Assembly: GCA_945787555.1 (NCBI GenBank)
Contig: CALZJG010000033.1
Location: 1 to 53,253, forward strand
DNA length: 53,253 nucleotides
Source of the DNA: an uncultured Chromatiaceae bacterium
GTDB taxonomy: Bacteria; Pseudomonadota; Gammaproteobacteria; DRLM01
Reading direction: 5' to 3'
Below, one piece after another: positions 34,160 to 45,524 of this stretch (its first letter is position 1; each line of letters begins with the position of its first letter). The translations under genes and the position numbers were made by a program. The notes below the pieces were generated by a model that saw nothing but the letters and a program-made list of their open reading frames with translations, was not told the DNA's origin and did not search any database.

Positions 34160-35644
34160 GTGTCTGACAGCCCATACGCCACGCGTCGCGCGGGGATCTT
34201 GTTGCATATCACTTCCTTGCCCGGTGCGGGCGAGTGCGGGACTTTGGGGCCAGATGCCTACCGGTTCGTAGATTTTCTCGTCGCTTCCGGTCACAGCGTA
34301 TGGCAAATGCTGCCCATCGGCCCCACCCATGACGACGGTTCACCCTATCAATGCCTATCGCTACATGCGGGTAATCCGCTATTTATCAGTGCCGAGCTGC
34401 TAAGGCGTGACGGTTGGTTGAAGGGTGGGGCGGAAACAAGTGCCGGAGAGTCTCCCGTTGCGCAGATGCATCGTCTATTAGAGCGTGCTTGGTCGCATTT
34501 CCAACAACACGCCAATGAAGGCGAGCGTCGTGCCTTGCACGACTTTATCGCTCGACGTCGCGCCTGGTTGGACGATTACGCTTTGTATATGGCGGTGCGC
34601 GAAGAACAATCGCATCGTGGCTGGTTGGATTGGCCGGCACCGCTGCGTGATCGTGATACGGCGGCGTTGGGTGAGGCGCGCCGGCGTTTAGAGTCACGTA
34701 TCGAATTATTCGAATTCGCGCAATTCGTATTTTTCCGGCAATGGAATGCGCTGAAGGAATATGCCAATCATCATGGTGTGCTGTTGTTCGGCGACATGCC
34801 CATCTTTGTGGCGCATGATAGCGCTGACGTGTGGGCGCAGCGTGACTATTTTCAACTCGACGCCGGCGGCCGTCCGAGCGTAGTCGCGGGGGTGCCGCCC
34901 GATTATTTTTCCGCTACCGGCCAGCGCTGGGGTAATCCGCACTATCGCTGGGATCGTATGCAAGCGGATGGTTTCAAATGGTGGATTTCACGCCTGGACA
35001 GTCAGCTGCACTTGTTCGATTTGATGCGCGTGGATCACTTTCGCGGCTTCGAGGCCTACTGGGAAATTCCCGCCGATCACGACACCGCCATGCACGGACA
35101 TTGGGTACAGGCGCCGGGGGACCCCTTGTTCGCTGCGCTTAAGCAGCGCTTCGATCCGCTGCCCTTGGTGGCGGAGGATTTGGGCATAATCACGCCCGAG
35201 GTGGACGCGCTGCGCGAACGTTACGGCTTTCCCGGCATGAAAATACTGCAATTCGCCTTCGACGGTGGCCCGCACAATCCCTATCTGCCGCACATGCATC
35301 AGCCCCTTTCTGTCGTCTATACCGGCACCCATGACAACGACACCACCTTGGGCTGGTATAACTCACTGACCGACGAAGCGCGCAACTATATGCATGAGTA
35401 TTTGGGTGATACGAGTGAGCCTATGCCGTGGTTGTTGATGCGCACGGCACTGGCCTCGGTCGCAGTGTTGTCTATTGTGCCGATGCAGGATGTGCTGGGG
35501 CTAGATGGTGCGCATCGCATGAATACGCCTGGCACCACGCAAGGCAATTGGCGTTGGCGTTTCCAGTGGCAGCAACTCAATCACGAGGCCGCGCCCCGCA
35601 TGCGGCGTTTAGTGCAGTTGTACGGCCGCTTACGGGCCAACTGA
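34160..35644 (+). CDS. malQ: 4-alpha-glucanotransferase (amylomaltase)
   Basis: Transfers maltodextrin segments between glucans, recycling short chains left by phosphorylase or the GH57 enzyme. 494 residues, GH77. Seen: GILLHITSLPG, WQMLPIGPTHDDGSPYQ, DMPIFVAHDSADVW, MRVDHFRGFEAYW with the nucleophile Asp, LVAEDLGIITPEV with the acid/base Glu, and YTGTHDNDTTLGWY with the third Asp. It starts with GTG at 34160 behind AAGGA. It is the third gene of glgC-GH57-malQ and very likely the same transcript. Confidence 0.95.
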   Translation: MSDSPYATRRAGILLHITSLPGAGECGTLGPDAYRFVDFLVASGHSVWQMLPIGPTHDDGSPYQCLSLHAGNPLFISAELLRRDGWLKGGAETSAGESPVAQMHRLLERAWSHFQQHANEGERRALHDFIARRRAWLDDYALYMAVREEQSHRGWLDWPAPLRDRDTAALGEARRRLESRIELFEFAQFVFFRQWNALKEYANHHGVLLFGDMPIFVAHDSADVWAQRDYFQLDAGGRPSVVAGVPPDYFSATGQRWGNPHYRWDRMQADGFKWWISRLDSQLHLFDLMRVDHFRGFEAYWEIPADHDTAMHGHWVQAPGDPLFAALKQRFDPLPLVAEDLGIITPEVDALRERYGFPGMKILQFAFDGGPHNPYLPHMHQPLSVVYTGTHDNDTTLGWYNSLTDEARNYMHEYLGDTSEPMPWLLMRTALASVAVLSIVPMQDVLGLDGAHRMNTPGTTQGNWRWRFQWQQLNHEAAPRMRRLVQLYGRLRAN

Positions 35645-35771
35645 ATAAGTCTACTTATCTAATTCACAATCCGTTGTAGGAAAGTTGCGCGCTGTTCTAG
35701 GAGGGGTGCGCTAGGACTCAAGGATGAAAGTGCACTTGCATCGGCAATTTCCTGAGCTGGAGGAATTGTAG

Positions 35772-36014
35772 ATGTGCTATCGAAATACTTTGCTGGCCAT
35801 GTTGGCGCTATTGGTATTTTCTTGCGATGTCAGTTCACATGAGGATCACCGTAGCCCGGAAGATCTTCCCGATGAGCTGGCTCTGACCGGTCATGTGGAA
35901 CGCGCCGATATCATCGCCGGGCGCATCTCGATGCGGGACGTGCTTGCGGCGGGCGAAGCGCCGCAAGACGCGCATTCCGAATCGCCGCAGTCATGCTGGG
36001 ACATACGAGCGTAG
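35772..36014 (+). CDS. Small exported protein or lipoprotein, 80 residues, unknown
   Basis: Not recognised. The strongest support is a good ribosome site, GGAGGA, 8 bases before ATG 35772. A hydrophobic signal follows (NTLLAMLALLVFS) ending at a cysteine, so it may be a lipoprotein, though FSC is not an ideal lipobox. The rest, LPDELALTGHVERADIIAGR, is charged and soluble. It could be the front part of a longer broken gene, as the frame closes at a Cys-Trp-rich tail unlike the rest. It sits between malQ (127 bp upstream) and another unknown gene. Confidence 0.5.
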   Translation: MCYRNTLLAMLALLVFSCDVSSHEDHRSPEDLPDELALTGHVERADIIAGRISMRDVLAAGEAPQDAHSESPQSCWDIRA

Positions 36015-36175
36015 GCTTCGTTCGCTGTGTTGCGGCTGGTCGTGGGTCGTGGCGGTAGTGGAAATTGGCGGTGAACCGGTGGCTAGGGTAGAGTGAAGCG
36101 GCGGCCATGACGTCTGGTAGTCGAAATCTGCGACGGTGATTCTGTGATTCTATAGTGTCCAACGCGGGGGTGCTC

Positions 36176-36760
36176 ATGGAAGGGAGTGCGATCCAACATA
36201 TTCCGGCGATTATCGAGCAGGCGGCGAAGAGTCCCCTGGGCTTGTTCGCGTTGATGATCGTGGCGATTTCTATATTGGGATTCTTTTTCTTCCGCGACGC
36301 ATCGGAACGCACCCGCATGGGTATGTTCGTACTGATGTTCGTCGGTGTAGTGTCTTTCGGTGTGGCGGCGTTGCGTAGTCTGCCTGGCGATTCCTCGGCT
36401 TCTGCGCCTAATGTCGGCGCCGCCGCCGATGTGGTTGGGGAATGGCGCGCGAAAGTGACTTATGATTGGGGTGATGTTTACACGGAGAACTTCATCTTTA
36501 CTCACGACGGCGTGGAACTAATGGGAACCGCGTCCTACCTAGGGAAGAAGCGAACACTCTTTGATGGGCGCCTCCAGGGCGATAGGCTCAGTTTCATCAT
36601 CAAGACTCAGGAAGTGTTGGGTGGCGATGACATCACGCGTGATGTCGTGCACCACTACACCGGCAAGGCGCTGGGCGAGCGCATTCAATTCGTGATGCGT
36701 ACCGAGGGTGGGTTTTCCGAGCATGTGCCGGTTGAGTTCGCCGCCGAGCGCATGCGTTGA
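36176..36760 (+). CDS. Membrane-anchored protein of unknown function, 194 residues
   Basis: Not recognised. Two membrane helices lie near the N-terminus (about residues 21-41, GLFALMIVAISILGFFFF, and 50-68, MFVLMFVGVVSFGVAAL). A soluble domain of about 115 residues follows, beginning VVGEWRAKVTYDWGDVY, with a strand-rich pattern like a small beta-barrel sensor or lipocalin-type domain. ATG 36176 has GGGGGTG in front, and a GTG at 36155 is the alternative. It converges with glgP (62 bp gap). It is the last plus-strand gene of the glycogen locus, so a link to carbon storage is possible but unproven. Confidence 0.7.
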   Translation: MEGSAIQHIPAIIEQAAKSPLGLFALMIVAISILGFFFFRDASERTRMGMFVLMFVGVVSFGVAALRSLPGDSSASAPNVGAAADVVGEWRAKVTYDWGDVYTENFIFTHDGVELMGTASYLGKKRTLFDGRLQGDRLSFIIKTQEVLGGDDITRDVVHHYTGKALGERIQFVMRTEGGFSEHVPVEFAAERMR

Positions 36761-36821
36761 TTTGCCAAAGAAAAGAGGGCGCCGTATGCGCCCTCATCAG
36801 TTGGTCATTCGCTCGCTGTGA

Positions 36822-39380
36822 CTACACCCACACCATGCAGCCCATCTCGAAGCGATGACTAAGCAAGGGATGGTAGGGATAGGCGCGTACCTTGTAGTAT
36901 TGCAGCCCGGCCAGCGGTGGCTGTAGATCGAGTCGAAAGACGGTTTCGCCGTTAAGCTGTTCGCCGCTGGCGCGGAAGGTATGACTGGCATGCACAATGA
37001 ATTCGTCGGTATCCGACGTGGTTCCCACCAAACATTCCACCACGATGTCCTCGGGACGCAAGCCATGCAAGCGCGCGCCCAGCTCTATCGGGAGTGTGAC
37101 GCCCGCGCGGATGTGATGCCCATGCTGGTCGATGCGATGCACCGTGACGCGCGACCATACACTCGCCACATGCTTTTTCCAAGTCGCCAATTCACGCGCC
37201 GGTACGGCATTGTTCTCGCCCAATAAGCGTCCTTGCCGTGCCGCCGGGCCGTAGAAGCGCGTGATGTAATCCATGAGCATGCGCTGTGCGTTAAAACGGG
37301 GAATCAGCGTGCGCATGGAGGCTTTGGACATCTTCACCCATTCCTCGGAATAGCCGTGGCCGTTGCGATTGTAGTACATGGGCACGATGTCGCGTTCGAG
37401 GATGTCCAATAGTTCCTGTCCTTCCTCGCGATCGCGTTGTTGGGCCTCATAATCGGGGCCGTGCGGCATGATGGCCCAGCCGTTGTCGCCCGTGTAGCCT
37501 TCTCCCCACCAGCCATCGAGTACGCTTAGATTCAACACACCATTGATGCCGGCCTTCTGGCCCGAGGTGCCGCTGGCCTCCAAGGGGTATTGCGGGGTGT
37601 TGACCCACACGTCCACGCCGGTGACCAGCTTGCGTCCCAATGACAGGTCATAACCTTCGAGCAAGATAATCTTGCCTTCGAATTCAGGACGCCGCGAGAA
37701 TTCGTGGATGGTTTTGATGAGCTGCTGGCCGGGAATATCGTGAGGGTGCGCTTTGCCGGCGAAGACCAGCAACACCGGCCGCTTGGGATCGTTGAGTATG
37801 TGCGCCAGGCGCTCCGGATCGGAGAACAACAGCGTCGCGCGCTTGTAGGTGGCGAAGCGGCGCGCGAAACCCAGTATCAAGATGTCGGTATTCTCGGCGC
37901 TGATCAACTGCGTCAGGCGCTTGGTCTGGGTCGGGCTCAATCCGTTGCGGCGATGTTGCAACAGTGCCCGCTCGTGCACGTCCTCGAGCAATTCGGATTT
38001 GAGCGCTTGGCGCATGCTCCAGAAAGTGTAATCGGGAATCTCGTTCAAACGCGGCCAGAAATCTTCGTTGGTCAGCTCATTGCGCCATTCACCGCCGAAG
38101 CGCATGTCGAACAGCCCCAGCCATTCGCGTGCCATGAAAGTGGGGACGTGCACGCCGTTGGTGACATAGGAGATGGGATTCTCCGCCGCCGGAATCTGCG
38201 GCCATACATAACTTTCCATGCCTGAGGCCATGTCACCGTGGATGCGGCTTACGCCGTTGTGGAAGCGCGAACCGCGCAAGGCAAGCGAAGTTTGATTGAA
38301 GCCGCGCTCGTTGCCGCTGCTGGCGCCGATAGCGAGGAAGTCACTCATGTCGATCTTAAGCTCGCGGCTATAGTTGCCGAAGTACTCATCCATCAGCTGA
38401 TGATCGAAAATATCGTGGCCCGCCGGCACCGGTGTGTGAGTGGTGAAGACGGTGCCCGAGGCCACCAGCTCGCGCGCGCTGTCGAAGTCCATGCCCTCGG
38501 CGATATGTTCGCGGATGCGTTCCAGGATTTGAAAGGCGGCGTGTCCTTCGTTGATGTGCCAGACTGTGGGTTTGAGTCCCAAGGCGCGTAGCGCGCGCAC
38601 GCCGCCGATGCCGAGTACGATCTCTTGCTGAATGCGAGTATGAATGTCGCCGCCGTAGAGTTGATAGGTGATGGAGCGATCCATATCGCTGTTGTCCGGC
38701 ACGTCACTGTCGAGTAGATAGAGCGTGATGTGCCCGGCCTTGGCTTGCCAGACGCGCAATTTCACCGCGCGCTGCTGTATTGGCACGGTGACATGCAAGT
38801 GTTCGCCGTCGCTGTCGCGGGCCGCCGAGATGGCCAGCTTGTCGAAATCCGTCGGCATGTAATGGGCGATTTGCTTACCATGCCCGTCGACGGTTTGGGT
38901 GAAATAGCCCTGGCGATACATCATGCCCACGGCGATGAAAGGAATGCCTAAGTCGCTGGCCGCCTTGCAATGGTCGCCGGCCAAGATGCCCAGGCCCCCC
39001 GAATAGATGGGCAGACTCTCGTGCAGGCCGAACTCGGCGCAGAAATAGGCCACCAGGTCCTGGTCGGGATCTAGGTGAGGAGTCACATCCGCGTGCATGG
39101 CTTCCTGACGATAGGTGTCGTAGGCCGATAGCGCACGGTTGAAGTCTTCCGCAAACACGCGATCTTCCGCCGCTTCGTCGAGGCGTTCCTGAGCAACGCG
39201 GCGCAGGAACAGCTTGGGATTGTGGCCGCAGCTTTCCCATAGCTCGGGGTCCAGGCGCACGAACAAACCGCGTGAGCGACGATCCCAACTATAGTGTAAA
39301 TCGCTGGCCAATTCCGCCAACCGTTGGATGCGGGCGGGAAGTGTTGGTTGTACTTCGAGGCTGTAGCGAGTTCCAGGCAT
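36822..39380 (-). CDS. glgP: Alpha-glucan (glycogen/maltodextrin) phosphorylase
   Basis: Pyridoxal-phosphate enzyme releasing glucose-1-phosphate from alpha-1,4-glucans. 852 residues, the bacterial-archaeal subgroup (TIGR02094 type) that begins with a DUF3417-like domain. Seen: ELASDLHYSWDRRSRGLF, YFCAEFGLHESLPIYSGGLG, WHINEGHAAFQILERI, TTHTPVPAGHD, GFARRFATYKRATLLF, and the cofactor Lys in EASGTSGQKAGINGVLN. The ATG at 39380 follows AAGGAAGAC. The upstream frame to 39455 has no ribosome site. It opposes malQ and its neighbours, so synthesis and breakdown genes are on separate transcripts. Confidence 0.95.
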   Translation of the reverse strand: MPGTRYSLEVQPTLPARIQRLAELASDLHYSWDRRSRGLFVRLDPELWESCGHNPKLFLRRVAQERLDEAAEDRVFAEDFNRALSAYDTYRQEAMHADVTPHLDPDQDLVAYFCAEFGLHESLPIYSGGLGILAGDHCKAASDLGIPFIAVGMMYRQGYFTQTVDGHGKQIAHYMPTDFDKLAISAARDSDGEHLHVTVPIQQRAVKLRVWQAKAGHITLYLLDSDVPDNSDMDRSITYQLYGGDIHTRIQQEIVLGIGGVRALRALGLKPTVWHINEGHAAFQILERIREHIAEGMDFDSARELVASGTVFTTHTPVPAGHDIFDHQLMDEYFGNYSRELKIDMSDFLAIGASSGNERGFNQTSLALRGSRFHNGVSRIHGDMASGMESYVWPQIPAAENPISYVTNGVHVPTFMAREWLGLFDMRFGGEWRNELTNEDFWPRLNEIPDYTFWSMRQALKSELLEDVHERALLQHRRNGLSPTQTKRLTQLISAENTDILILGFARRFATYKRATLLFSDPERLAHILNDPKRPVLLVFAGKAHPHDIPGQQLIKTIHEFSRRPEFEGKIILLEGYDLSLGRKLVTGVDVWVNTPQYPLEASGTSGQKAGINGVLNLSVLDGWWGEGYTGDNGWAIMPHGPDYEAQQRDREEGQELLDILERDIVPMYYNRNGHGYSEEWVKMSKASMRTLIPRFNAQRMLMDYITRFYGPAARQGRLLGENNAVPARELATWKKHVASVWSRVTVHRIDQHGHHIRAGVTLPIELGARLHGLRPEDIVVECLVGTTSDTDEFIVHASHTFRASGEQLNGETVFRLDLQPPLAGLQYYKVRAYPYHPLLSHRFEMGCMVWV

Positions 39381-39820
39381 TTTTGTCTTCCTTATTATCC
39401 GCATTATCCGCGTGGCTGATTGATAAATTGTGGTTATTGGCGATGTCTTTGGCAAGACCGATGCCTCACCAGGGTGATGGGCGAGGCCATAAGCGGCCCT
39501 CCTGAGTAGTGGCTCTTGGCCGCCCTAGCCAGCCCTGAGAGCCATTGCCCCAGCGGGCTAGTATGATAGTTTAGCCGATCGGCGTCATAGGCACAGCAAT
39601 TACCATGCCGTAGAGTTAGGGCGTGTGTCGTTGGCGCGTGCGGCACAGCGGCATGGGGGCACAGTCACGCTGCGCGCACCTTTGCGGTGCGAGTGGCTGC
39701 GGTTTGGTGCAGGAGAGGTTGGGTCGCCACCGTACTCTGGCGAAGAATCTGGCGCAGTTTGTCACCGCTTCCTTGCTAAGCTAACGATAAGTCGCTAACG
39801 AAGCCGCTAAGAAAGAGGCG
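39381..39820. other. 440 bp intergenic region between glgP and tRNA-Leu
   Basis: No gene supported. Near the tRNA, short repeats GCTAACGA / GCTAACGA / GCTAAG recur at 39780-39812. The stretch 39600-39700 is GC-rich without clear symmetry. Promoters for glgP are expected here but none could be picked with confidence. Confidence 0.4.
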
Positions 39821-39907
39821 TGGTGCCGGGAGGGAGAATCGAACTCCCACGATGTCACCATCACCGGATTTTGAGTCCGGCGCGTCTACCAGTTCCGCCA
39901 TCCCGGC
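39821..39907 (-). tRNA. tRNA-Leu (anticodon CAA)
   Basis: On the minus strand the acceptor stem is GCCGGGA / TCCCGGC with discriminator A and an encoded CCA (39821-39823). The anticodon loop CTCAAAA gives anticodon CAA (39871-39873), reading UUG. The long variable arm between anticodon and T stems fits leucine (class II), and the T loop is GTTCGATTC. Total length is 87 bases. The promoter is directly upstream. Confidence 0.96.
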
Positions 39908-39920
39908 GCCAAGGCCGCCT

Positions 39921-39948
39921 AGTATATGCATTTCTCTGCATCCGGCAA
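39921..39948 (-). promoter_or_regulatory. Promoter of tRNA-Leu
   Basis: TTGCCG (39943-39948 read on the minus strand), 16 bp spacer, TATACT (39921-39926). The predicted start is about 7 bases before the mature tRNA, typical for a single tRNA gene. Confidence 0.65.
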
Positions 39949-40001
39949 GCCTTATTCATCGACTCGCCTCGGTTACCCGGACTTGTTACCATGCGCGCGC
40001 C

Positions 40002-42174
<2,173 letters not shown>

Positions 42175-42253
42175 TACCGCCCTTTCGCGGCGCCCGCCCC
42201 CCACATTCTATGGTGCGCCGCTCATGTATGCCTGAATGGAGAACGAAGCAATC

Positions 42254-42583
42254 ATGAGCTTTTTCATTTCCGACGCCTGGGCCGAAGCCGCCCCGGCCGC
42301 CCAGCAAGATGCCGGCCTGATGGGTTTGTTGCCTCTGTTGATTATCTTCGTGCTGTTTTATTTCTTGTTGCTGCGCCCGCAGATGAAGCGCGCCAAGGAG
42401 CATCGCAAGATGGTCGAGGCCCTGGCCAAGAACGATGAAGTGGTCACCAGCGGCGGCATTTTGGGTAAGATCACTGAAGTGGACGAGAGCTTCGTGACCA
42501 TGGAGATCGCCGACGGCGTACGCGTGAAAGTGCAACGCAACGCCGTCTCCTCGGTGGTGCCCAAGGGCACTGCCAAGAGCTAA
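42254..42583 (+). CDS. yajC: Preprotein translocase accessory subunit YajC
   Basis: Small inner-membrane protein of the SecDF-YajC complex. 109 residues, one membrane helix (about 24-43, GLLPLLIIFVLFYFLLLRPQ), then a basic cytoplasmic domain with KRAKEHRKMVEALAKNDEVV and TSGGILGKI, as in the family. ATG 42254 is 8 bases after GGAGAACG. An ATG at 42236 lies inside that site and is rejected. Sits 79 bp after tgt and 38 bp before secD. Confidence 0.95.
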   Translation: MSFFISDAWAEAAPAAQQDAGLMGLLPLLIIFVLFYFLLLRPQMKRAKEHRKMVEALAKNDEVVTSGGILGKITEVDESFVTMEIADGVRVKVQRNAVSSVVPKGTAKS

Positions 42584-42621
42584 ATAGTCACGTATCAGTC
42601 TGAGCTTCGGAACCGCCCTTG

Positions 42622-44481
42622 ATGATTAATCAATATCCATTGTGGAAAAACCTGCTTGTCGCCTTGGTGTTGTTGACGGGCCTGTTGTACGCCTTGCCCA
42701 ACCTGTACGGGGAGGACCCGGCGCTGCAAATCTCATCCGTGCGCGGTGCGCAAGTGGACGAGGCGATCGAAGATCGTTTAAAGGTGCTGCTGCAAGAGGC
42801 CGGCATCACCTATAAAGCCACTGAGCTTAGTCCCGGCACTATGCTGGTGCGTTTTGGCGATACGGAAACCCAGCTCAAGGCGCAAGGCCTCGTCAAGCGC
42901 GACTTGGGTGATGACTATATCGTGGCGCTGAATTTGGCCCAAACCACACCGGCCTGGTTGCGCGCCATCAATGCTCAGCCCATGTATTTGGGCCTGGATC
43001 TGCGCGGCGGTGTGCACTTCCTGTTGGAAGTGGACATGGACGCGGTGGTGCATCAGACCGAAGAACGCTACGTGGAGGACCTGCGGGCCGCCTTGCGCAC
43101 TGAAAAAGTGCGCTATCTCAGCGTGGCACGTCATGTCCAGGGTGGGGTGGAAGTCAAATTCCGCAGCGCCGAGGACGCAGTTCAAGCCGAGAAAATTGTA
43201 CGCAAGGAATTTCCCGAGCTGGTGGTGAACGTGGCGGGTGACGCAGGCGCCCCCGCCATAAAGGTGCAGATCAGCGAAGATCAACTGCGCGAAGTGCGGC
43301 GCTTCGCCGTGCAGCAGAACGTCACTACCTTGCGCAACCGTGTCAACGAGTTGGGTGTGGCCGAACCGGTGATACAGCAGCAAGGTGACAGCCGTATCGT
43401 GGTGCAATTGCCCGGCGTGCAGGATACTGCGCGCGCCAAGGAAATCCTCGGTGCCACCGCCACCTTGGAATTTCGCATGGTGGACGAGCAGAGCAGTGTG
43501 CAAGACGCCGTGGCAGGTCGCGTGCCGGTCAAGTCACGCCTCTATAAGACGCGTGCCGGTGAGCCTGTGTTGTTGCAGAAGCGCCTTATCATCACCGGTG
43601 ATTCAATCACCAACGCCGCCTCCACCATCGATCAGCGTGACGGTAGTCCCGCCGTGTCCATCAATTTGGACGGCAAGGGCGCCCGCTCCATGCATAACAC
43701 CACCAAGGACAACGTCGGTAAGCTGATGGCGGTGGTGTACATCGAGAATAAAACGGAGACCCGCTATGTCGACGGTGAGCCGGTCAAGACCAAGAAGCGC
43801 ATCGAGGAAGTTATCAATCAAGCGGTGATACGCGAGCCCTTCAGCGCCCGCTTCCAGATTACCGGGTTGGACAGTTCCGAGGAGGCACGCACGCTGGCGT
43901 TGTTGCTGCGCGCCGGTGCGTTGTCGGCGCCCATCGACATTATCGAGGAGCGTACCGTGGGGCCCAGCCTGGGCCAGGACAATATCGATCAAGGCAAATT
44001 GGCCGCCATCATCGGCTTAGTCGTCGTGATGATCTTCATGGTGATTTACTACCAGGTTTTTGGCCTTATCGCCAACATGGCCCTGGTGTTGAATGTAGTA
44101 TTGCTCATGGCCGTGATGTCCATGCTGCAAGCGACCCTCACCATGCCGGGTATCGCGGGGATCGTGCTTACCGTCGGTATGGCGGTGGATGCCAACGTGC
44201 TGATCTTTGAGCGCATACGCGAGGAATTGCGCAATGGGAATACGCCTCAGGCCAGTATTCATTCGGGTTACGAACGCGCGCTGAGCGCCATCGCGGATGC
44301 GAACCTCACTACGCTGATTGCGGCGATGCTGCTGTTCATGTTCGGTACGGGCCCAGTGAAAGGGTTCGCGGTGACCTTGTCCATCGGTATCCTCACCTCC
44401 ATGTTCACCGCCCTGATGGTGTCGCGTGCGGTGGTGAATTTGCTGTACGGCGGTCGCAAGGTTCAAAAGCTGGCCGTGTAA
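42622..44481 (+). CDS. secD: Protein translocase subunit SecD
   Basis: Inner-membrane RND-type protein that uses the proton gradient to pull exported proteins out of the SecYEG channel. 619 residues (E. coli 615). One N-terminal helix (LVALVLLTGLLYALPNLYG), large periplasmic P1 domain containing YLGLDLRGGVHFLLEVDMD, TTLRNRVNELGVAEPVIQQQG, then five helices beginning after DNIDQGKLAAIIGLVVVMIF, with GIVLTVGMAVDANVLIFERI carrying the conserved Asp. A TTG three bases earlier (42619) is not needed. Followed by secF after 28 bp. Confidence 0.96.
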   Translation: MINQYPLWKNLLVALVLLTGLLYALPNLYGEDPALQISSVRGAQVDEAIEDRLKVLLQEAGITYKATELSPGTMLVRFGDTETQLKAQGLVKRDLGDDYIVALNLAQTTPAWLRAINAQPMYLGLDLRGGVHFLLEVDMDAVVHQTEERYVEDLRAALRTEKVRYLSVARHVQGGVEVKFRSAEDAVQAEKIVRKEFPELVVNVAGDAGAPAIKVQISEDQLREVRRFAVQQNVTTLRNRVNELGVAEPVIQQQGDSRIVVQLPGVQDTARAKEILGATATLEFRMVDEQSSVQDAVAGRVPVKSRLYKTRAGEPVLLQKRLIITGDSITNAASTIDQRDGSPAVSINLDGKGARSMHNTTKDNVGKLMAVVYIENKTETRYVDGEPVKTKKRIEEVINQAVIREPFSARFQITGLDSSEEARTLALLLRAGALSAPIDIIEERTVGPSLGQDNIDQGKLAAIIGLVVVMIFMVIYYQVFGLIANMALVLNVVLLMAVMSMLQATLTMPGIAGIVLTVGMAVDANVLIFERIREELRNGNTPQASIHSGYERALSAIADANLTTLIAAMLLFMFGTGPVKGFAVTLSIGILTSMFTALMVSRAVVNLLYGGRKVQKLAV

Positions 44482-44509
44482 GGCTGCTATCGAAGGACAG
44501 GTACGAGTC

Positions 44510-45445
44510 ATGCGCTTTTTCAAGCAACCACTCAATATTGATTTCATGGGCAAGCGGCGCTTGGCGGTGGCCATCTCCGTTGTGTTCATCGTGTTGTCAC
44601 TGGGTTCCCTGGTCGTCCGTGGCCTCAATTTCGGCATCGACTTCACAGGCGGGATGCTGATCGAAGTCGGTTATAAGCAAGCGGTGGAACTCGGGCCGGT
44701 GCGAGACGCCTTGGCTCAGTCTGGTTTCGATCGCGCCATCGTGCAGCATTTCGGTACCGCGCAGGATGTATTGGTGCGCTTGCCCCCCGAGGGCGAGGAG
44801 CGCGCCGACGCCGATCTCAGTACACGGGTGTTGCGATCCTTACACGGTACGGGCGACGTGGAGATGCGTCGCGTGGAATTCGTCGGCCCGCAAGTGGGCG
44901 AGGAGCTCACCGAGCAAGGCGGACTCGCCATGCTGGGGGCGGTGTTCGGTATTTTGATTTACGTCATGTTGCGCTTCGAAAAGCGCTTTGCCTTGGGCTC
45001 GGTGGTGGCGTTGGTGCACGATGTCATCGTGACCTTAGGCGTGTTCTCATTGTTCTGGTTGGAGTTCGATCTTACCGTGTTCGCGGCGGTGCTGGCGGTC
45101 ATCGGTTATTCCCTCAACGACACCATAGTGATATTTGATCGCGTGCGCGAGAACTTCCGCAAAGTGCGCAAGGGTGAAGTCGTGGACGTGGTCAATTTAT
45201 CCATCAATCAGACCATGTCGCGCACCATCATCACCTCGGGCACCACCTTGGTAGTGTTGACATCTTTATTCCTGGTCGGTGGTGAGATCATCCACAATTT
45301 CGCCTTGGCCTTGATCGTCGGCATCATCGCCGGCACCTATTCGACCATCTACGTGGCGACGGCGGCGGCCTTGGCCTTGGGTGTCAGCCGCGTAGATCTC
45401 ATGCCTGTGAAGAAAGAAGGCGCCGATGTCGATGCAAGACCATGA
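44510..45445 (+). CDS. secF: Protein translocase subunit SecF
   Basis: Partner of SecD in the secretion motor. 311 residues. Seen: RGLNFGIDFTGGMLIEV (family signature), a periplasmic domain, then five helices with VLAVIGYSLNDTIVIFDRVREN holding the conserved Asn/Asp pair, and NQTMSRTIITSGTTLVVL. Six membrane helices in total, as expected. AAGGACAGGTACGAGTC before ATG 44510 contains the ribosome site. The last gene of the queA-tgt-yajC-secD-secF run, ended by the terminator at 45463-45500. Confidence 0.96.
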   Translation: MRFFKQPLNIDFMGKRRLAVAISVVFIVLSLGSLVVRGLNFGIDFTGGMLIEVGYKQAVELGPVRDALAQSGFDRAIVQHFGTAQDVLVRLPPEGEERADADLSTRVLRSLHGTGDVEMRRVEFVGPQVGEELTEQGGLAMLGAVFGILIYVMLRFEKRFALGSVVALVHDVIVTLGVFSLFWLEFDLTVFAAVLAVIGYSLNDTIVIFDRVRENFRKVRKGEVVDVVNLSINQTMSRTIITSGTTLVVLTSLFLVGGEIIHNFALALIVGIIAGTYSTIYVATAAALALGVSRVDLMPVKKEGADVDARP

Positions 45446-45462
45446 GCGAATGCTCTCATTGA

Positions 45463-45500
45463 ACAATAAGAAAAGGCCCTGAAGGGCCTTTTCTTATTGT
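45463..45500. terminator. Bidirectional intrinsic terminator, 17 bp perfect stem
   Basis: ACAATAAGAAAAGGCCC (45463-45479) pairs perfectly with GGGCCTTTTCTTATTGT (45484-45500) around a TGAA loop. The A-run and T-run flanking the GGCCC core let it work for secF on the plus strand and for the cyclase gene on the minus strand. Confidence 0.92.
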
Positions 45501-45524
45501 ATCTTTTGCTGTCCGGTTTCGACC

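Noticed and set aside
39434-39646. 70-codon minus-strand frame upstream of glgP
   Set aside because: No ribosome site and no recognisable product; it lies where the glgP promoter is expected.
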